Below, in pieces: positions 60,685 to 64,000 of a DNA stretch of 64,000 nt (positions within the stretch are counted from its first letter, which is position 1; each line of letters starts with the position of its first letter). Source of the DNA: Wuchereria bancrofti (lineage: Eukaryota; Nematoda; Chromadorea; Rhabditida; Onchocercidae); the NCBI GenBank assembly GCA_005281725.1, contig SSBO01000007.1, positions 1,184,402 through 1,248,401 of the forward strand. Reading direction: 5' to 3'. Position numbers and translations under genes: made by a program. Under the pieces are notes generated by a model. It was not told where the DNA came from and did no database searches. It worked only from the letters and a program-made list of their open reading frames with translations.

Positions 60685-62240
60685 CCTACAACAAAGTATA
60701 ATTTTTGACGTTTCGAAAAGTCGGGATAATTTCTTTTTCAAATTTTAAATGAATATCAAAGATGTATCAGTGAAAATAAAATATATGTCCTGAAAGTAAA
60801 CAATAAGTAAGTTTCAAATGAAGCACATTTTCTAATTGAAGGAAAAAACGGATAAAAGTTATTTATGTATGTTAAAAGTAGAAGGCTTATGAAGGAAGTT
60901 ATGAAATAATCTTGCTTATTTTATTCATTGATTGGATATTGGTATTTTTTCAACATTTTCTAATTTTGATAGAAAATTAACATTTAGTTATTGAAGCTAA
61001 CAAATGGAAAAATTTTAAACTCATAATTTGTTAAAAATTAAAATATAAAATAGGTTTAAATAAAAATTTAGTAGTAGTAATAATAATAATGGGTTTGAAA
61101 GAGAGCGGATTAGCAAAGAAATCCATAAAGTGATGAATAAAATATTACTTTGAAATTAAAGGAAACTATAAAAATATTACATTATTTGTAGAATAATTAT
61201 TTAGGATGACTTAAAATGTAATGTAAGTAAATACAAGTTAGAGAATAGAAAAAAAATGTGTATCATTTTGTGGAAGTGAAAAAAGCTGAAAGAATTGCCG
61301 GCTTGCAAATTGCAATCGTATAACTGCTATTCCCTCTGCTTTCACTAATTTCAAAAAGTTTACACTTCAAAGGTAAAATCGCCAAGAAGTGATTTATTAT
61401 AGAGTTGTTGATAATAATGATAACAAACTTACCCATCCATATCATACATGTGATAATGGTGAAAGAAATAATAAAAATAAATAATAGGGATGAATAATTG
61501 ATTCAAAAATCCTTTATCCACTTCAATTGCGATAATCATTTTGAAAAATTTTAATTTAGAATAAAAATTTGAAGAAGTGTGACTTTGTCTGAGATATCGC
61601 GTGCTTATGTAGTAAAAACCTTTATTACAACATAATATCGTGGTGACGTATGTGATAATGTTTAAACTTTATCTCAACAAATAATTGGCATTATACTAAT
61701 TTTAATGCTGAGAAATCAATAATCTATTGAATAATTCATTTTAAAAAAGAAAAAGAAATTAAATAAACACTCTAAGTAGATTGTTGATTGAGTTGTGAAT
61801 GAAACTAAGCTTATTGGAGAGATTAAATTTAGAAGGCCAAGAGAAGGAGGAAGCTTTTTGAGATGAAATTTCATAAATAATCATTTGTCCACTCATCTTG
61901 ATAGTATTATACTCATAAGTAATGTTGTCTTAAAATCATTTCATATTAAATTAGCTCATTTCATTCGTTCAATTTCTACTATTGTTATATGAAATGAAAT
62001 AGAATGAAAATTGAATTAAATTAAAAAACATTTGGAAAAATTGTCTAACTTTTCTTTTTTTTAACTTTTTTTATTATTTTAATTAGAATTATAATTATAA
62101 GGGAAAATTAGAAATGGTTGGACAATAAATATTTGGAAATACTTTATTATCTAATCGATAATAAAAGTACCGCTTATTATATCAAAGAGATTTCTTCTTT
62201 TCTCGTTATTAAGGTAATTGAAGTGAGTGATGGAAAAAGT

Positions 62241-62268
62241 GATAGTAGTAGTAGTAAGTAGTAGTAGC
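62241..62268. repeat. AGT trinucleotide repeat
   Basis: About 28 bp of AGT units with one interruption. Confidence 0.8.
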
Positions 62269-62683
62269 GAAAACATGGCGCAATAATCCATCAAAAAAGT
62301 TACGCCGATTGGACTAGGATGGATTCATATGAGATTCCTAAGGGAGTATTCTAAGGACGCATGTTCTAAACATCTTCCATTTTAGCATCAGAACAACAAA
62401 TATGAAAACTTTGATTACTACTAAAATATTACTCAAAGGATGAAATAAAAAGTGGTCATTAGCATAATAAACTAACAGAGACAACAGTTTAAGCTTAACT
62501 AAAGTCTTAGTGAAAATAACAATGCTTGGCTTTTATTGCAAATCATGGAGAGAAGTCTGTTGTTTTAGTAAACATAGTGATACAATAGTGACAGAAGATA
62601 AATTATCAATCAATAGAAGCATGCATACATGTTATTTGAGTTATCATTTGAGAATTAGTAAATAATAGTAAGATGAAAAAGAA

Positions 62684-62712
62684 AGGGAGAGAGAGAGAGA
62701 GAGAGCGAGAAA
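62684..62712. repeat. GA microsatellite
   Basis: GA run of nearly 30 bp with one C interruption. Confidence 0.85.
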
Positions 62713-64000
62713 GAGTTAATTTAATCATTTCCGGAATACAATTTCAATACAAATGATTTTATCAGCACTGATGCAATTACAAGCAAACTTAGTAAAGGCA
62801 TATTGCATAATAGTTACGAATTGAGTTGTAAAATTGTGCTTGCATTATTTTTTTAAGTAATTGCAGCAATTTAACTGATAACTGATACTATCGCAAACTT
62901 ATAAGAAACAAAAAAAAAAAAGATGGAAAAATTAACTTAACGAATAAATAACGAAAAAAAAATTTAGCTTAGTGGGAGAAAAAAAGTTTTTAAAGATTTG
63001 TTAGGAAAATATTTTTGGAGAAAATATGAAGCAAAGGAAGTTATTTTAGTGCGAATGATAATTTTAAATTTCAGATGGAATAAATTATTATCAGTTAGTT
63101 TAATCGAATTTTTTGGGACGAAAAATATTCACAGGAAATGAAGATTTTGTTATTCATGCGTTTTTGTTTATTATATTTTGCAAAAGTACACAACCAGATG
63201 ATTAACTCTTTGAAAAGTTCGTTGTTGTTTGCCTTCAAAAAAAATAAAAAATAAAAAACGTTTGTTTACTTGTTATTTTTCAATAACTAACTGATTTCTT
63301 CTAATTCTCAGTTGCCACCATTTTCATCTCTCAATTTTAATTTACAATTGACAAAGTGTTTGTTCTTATTGGTTGTTGGTTAATCTGAAATAAAACTTAG
63401 TTCACTGTCGAAATTTGCTTTTATTTTGCATATTTGACAAATTTTGCTGAAAAATAAAAATTGGCTTTAAAAATATAAAAGTAACAAAAACAATCGTAAA
63501 CAGATAATTAAAAAATAAATGAAAAAATAGCCCGGTGAGTGATAAGATGAGTATTACGGATAAGCTAATCATTGTTTCGTTATGTTGCAAACATGTAAAC
63601 CTAATGATTAGTGTCTTTTTTTCTTAAGTGAAGGATGAACTTGATAAGCGTAATCAATAATTATCAGTCTGCTTTATTTTTCTTTTTTTGGTGTCATTTA
63701 TAGCATTTGAAAAATGCATTTTTTATATTGACAAAATAATTTCTTGACTAATTGCATAAGTGAAAGGTAACAATTTATTACATTTCACTTAACTTAATTG
63801 TTATGTAATAAAATTTAAGTAACCATAAAATGTGAATGACTATTTGTAACGTAAAATTAACATAATGCTTACTTATGATGCTTAATTAATTCCAAAGGAT
63901 TATAATTAAAGCTTTCAATGAGACAACCTGCTGTTGCAACTTAATCGGTATTTATTTCTTTTTATTCATATATTGCAATATTAATAAAAAACAATCAAAA

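Larger units (their letters stand above)
60685..64000. other. Region upstream of NCKX, no gene seen
   Basis: 3.3 kb of very AT-rich DNA. A TTTGTTGTAG acceptor next to the NCKX ATG marks the probable trans-splice site. AGT triplets lie at 62241-62268 and a GA tract at 62684-62712. Frames at 61263-61445 and 63402-63590 have no coding signal. Presumably promoter and intergenic DNA. Confidence 0.6.

Overview
The window looks like a piece of nematode nuclear chromosome, most likely from a filarial or other clade III parasite. The DNA is strongly AT-rich. Genes are broken into many small exons with short introns. Several start codons sit directly behind a TTTCAG or TTTTAG acceptor, as expected for spliced-leader trans-splicing. 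Every identifiable protein is an ordinary animal housekeeping or regulatory protein. I found no bacterial, phage, viral or CRISPR content. All gene models below were built by hand: exons were joined at GT-AG (twice GC-AG) sites only where reading frame and family similarity agreed. No database search was possible.

Layout, left to right: the last two exons of a syntrophin (+, 280-644); FCF1/UTP24 (-, 1151-2742); NDUFS4 (+, 3232-4650), divergent from FCF1; a minimal SS18/SSXT protein (+, 5476-6297); a mitochondrial pyruvate dehydrogenase phosphatase (-, 7381-10098); an unrecognised ORF (-, about 11.3-11.6 kb); an OSBP-related protein of the ORP9 type (+, 12796-16927); a PSMG4-like proteasome chaperone (+, 17995-19443); SDHAF4 (+, 20075-20562); WASHC5/strumpellin (+, 20976-29052); COP9 signalosome subunit 7 (-, 29210-31521), convergent with WASHC5; a 12 kb AT-rich stretch with only a few orphan exon-like segments (31.5-44 kb); the PR-domain zinc-finger factor BLMP-1/PRDM1 (+, 44050-50276); a 2.8 kb spacer; a K+-dependent Na+/Ca2+ exchanger of the NCKX/SLC24 type (-, 53101-60684); and 3.3 kb with no visible gene.

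Functional links: three products act in mitochondria (NDUFS4 in complex I, PDP on pyruvate dehydrogenase, SDHAF4 in complex II assembly). FCF1 works in 18S rRNA processing. PSMG4 and CSN7 belong to the proteasome/ubiquitin system. ORP9 and WASHC5 act in lipid transfer and endosomal trafficking. SS18 and BLMP-1 act in chromatin and transcription. ORP9-PSMG4-SDHAF4-WASHC5 lie head-to-tail on one strand with gaps of 1067, 631 and 413 bp, which makes them a candidate nematode operon.

The least explained parts are the 31.5-44 kb stretch (orphan coding-like segments near 32.3, 36.3 and 38.8 kb, and clustered microsatellites), the large relatively GC-rich intron inside the PSMG4-like gene, and the unassigned ORF at 11.3-11.6 kb.
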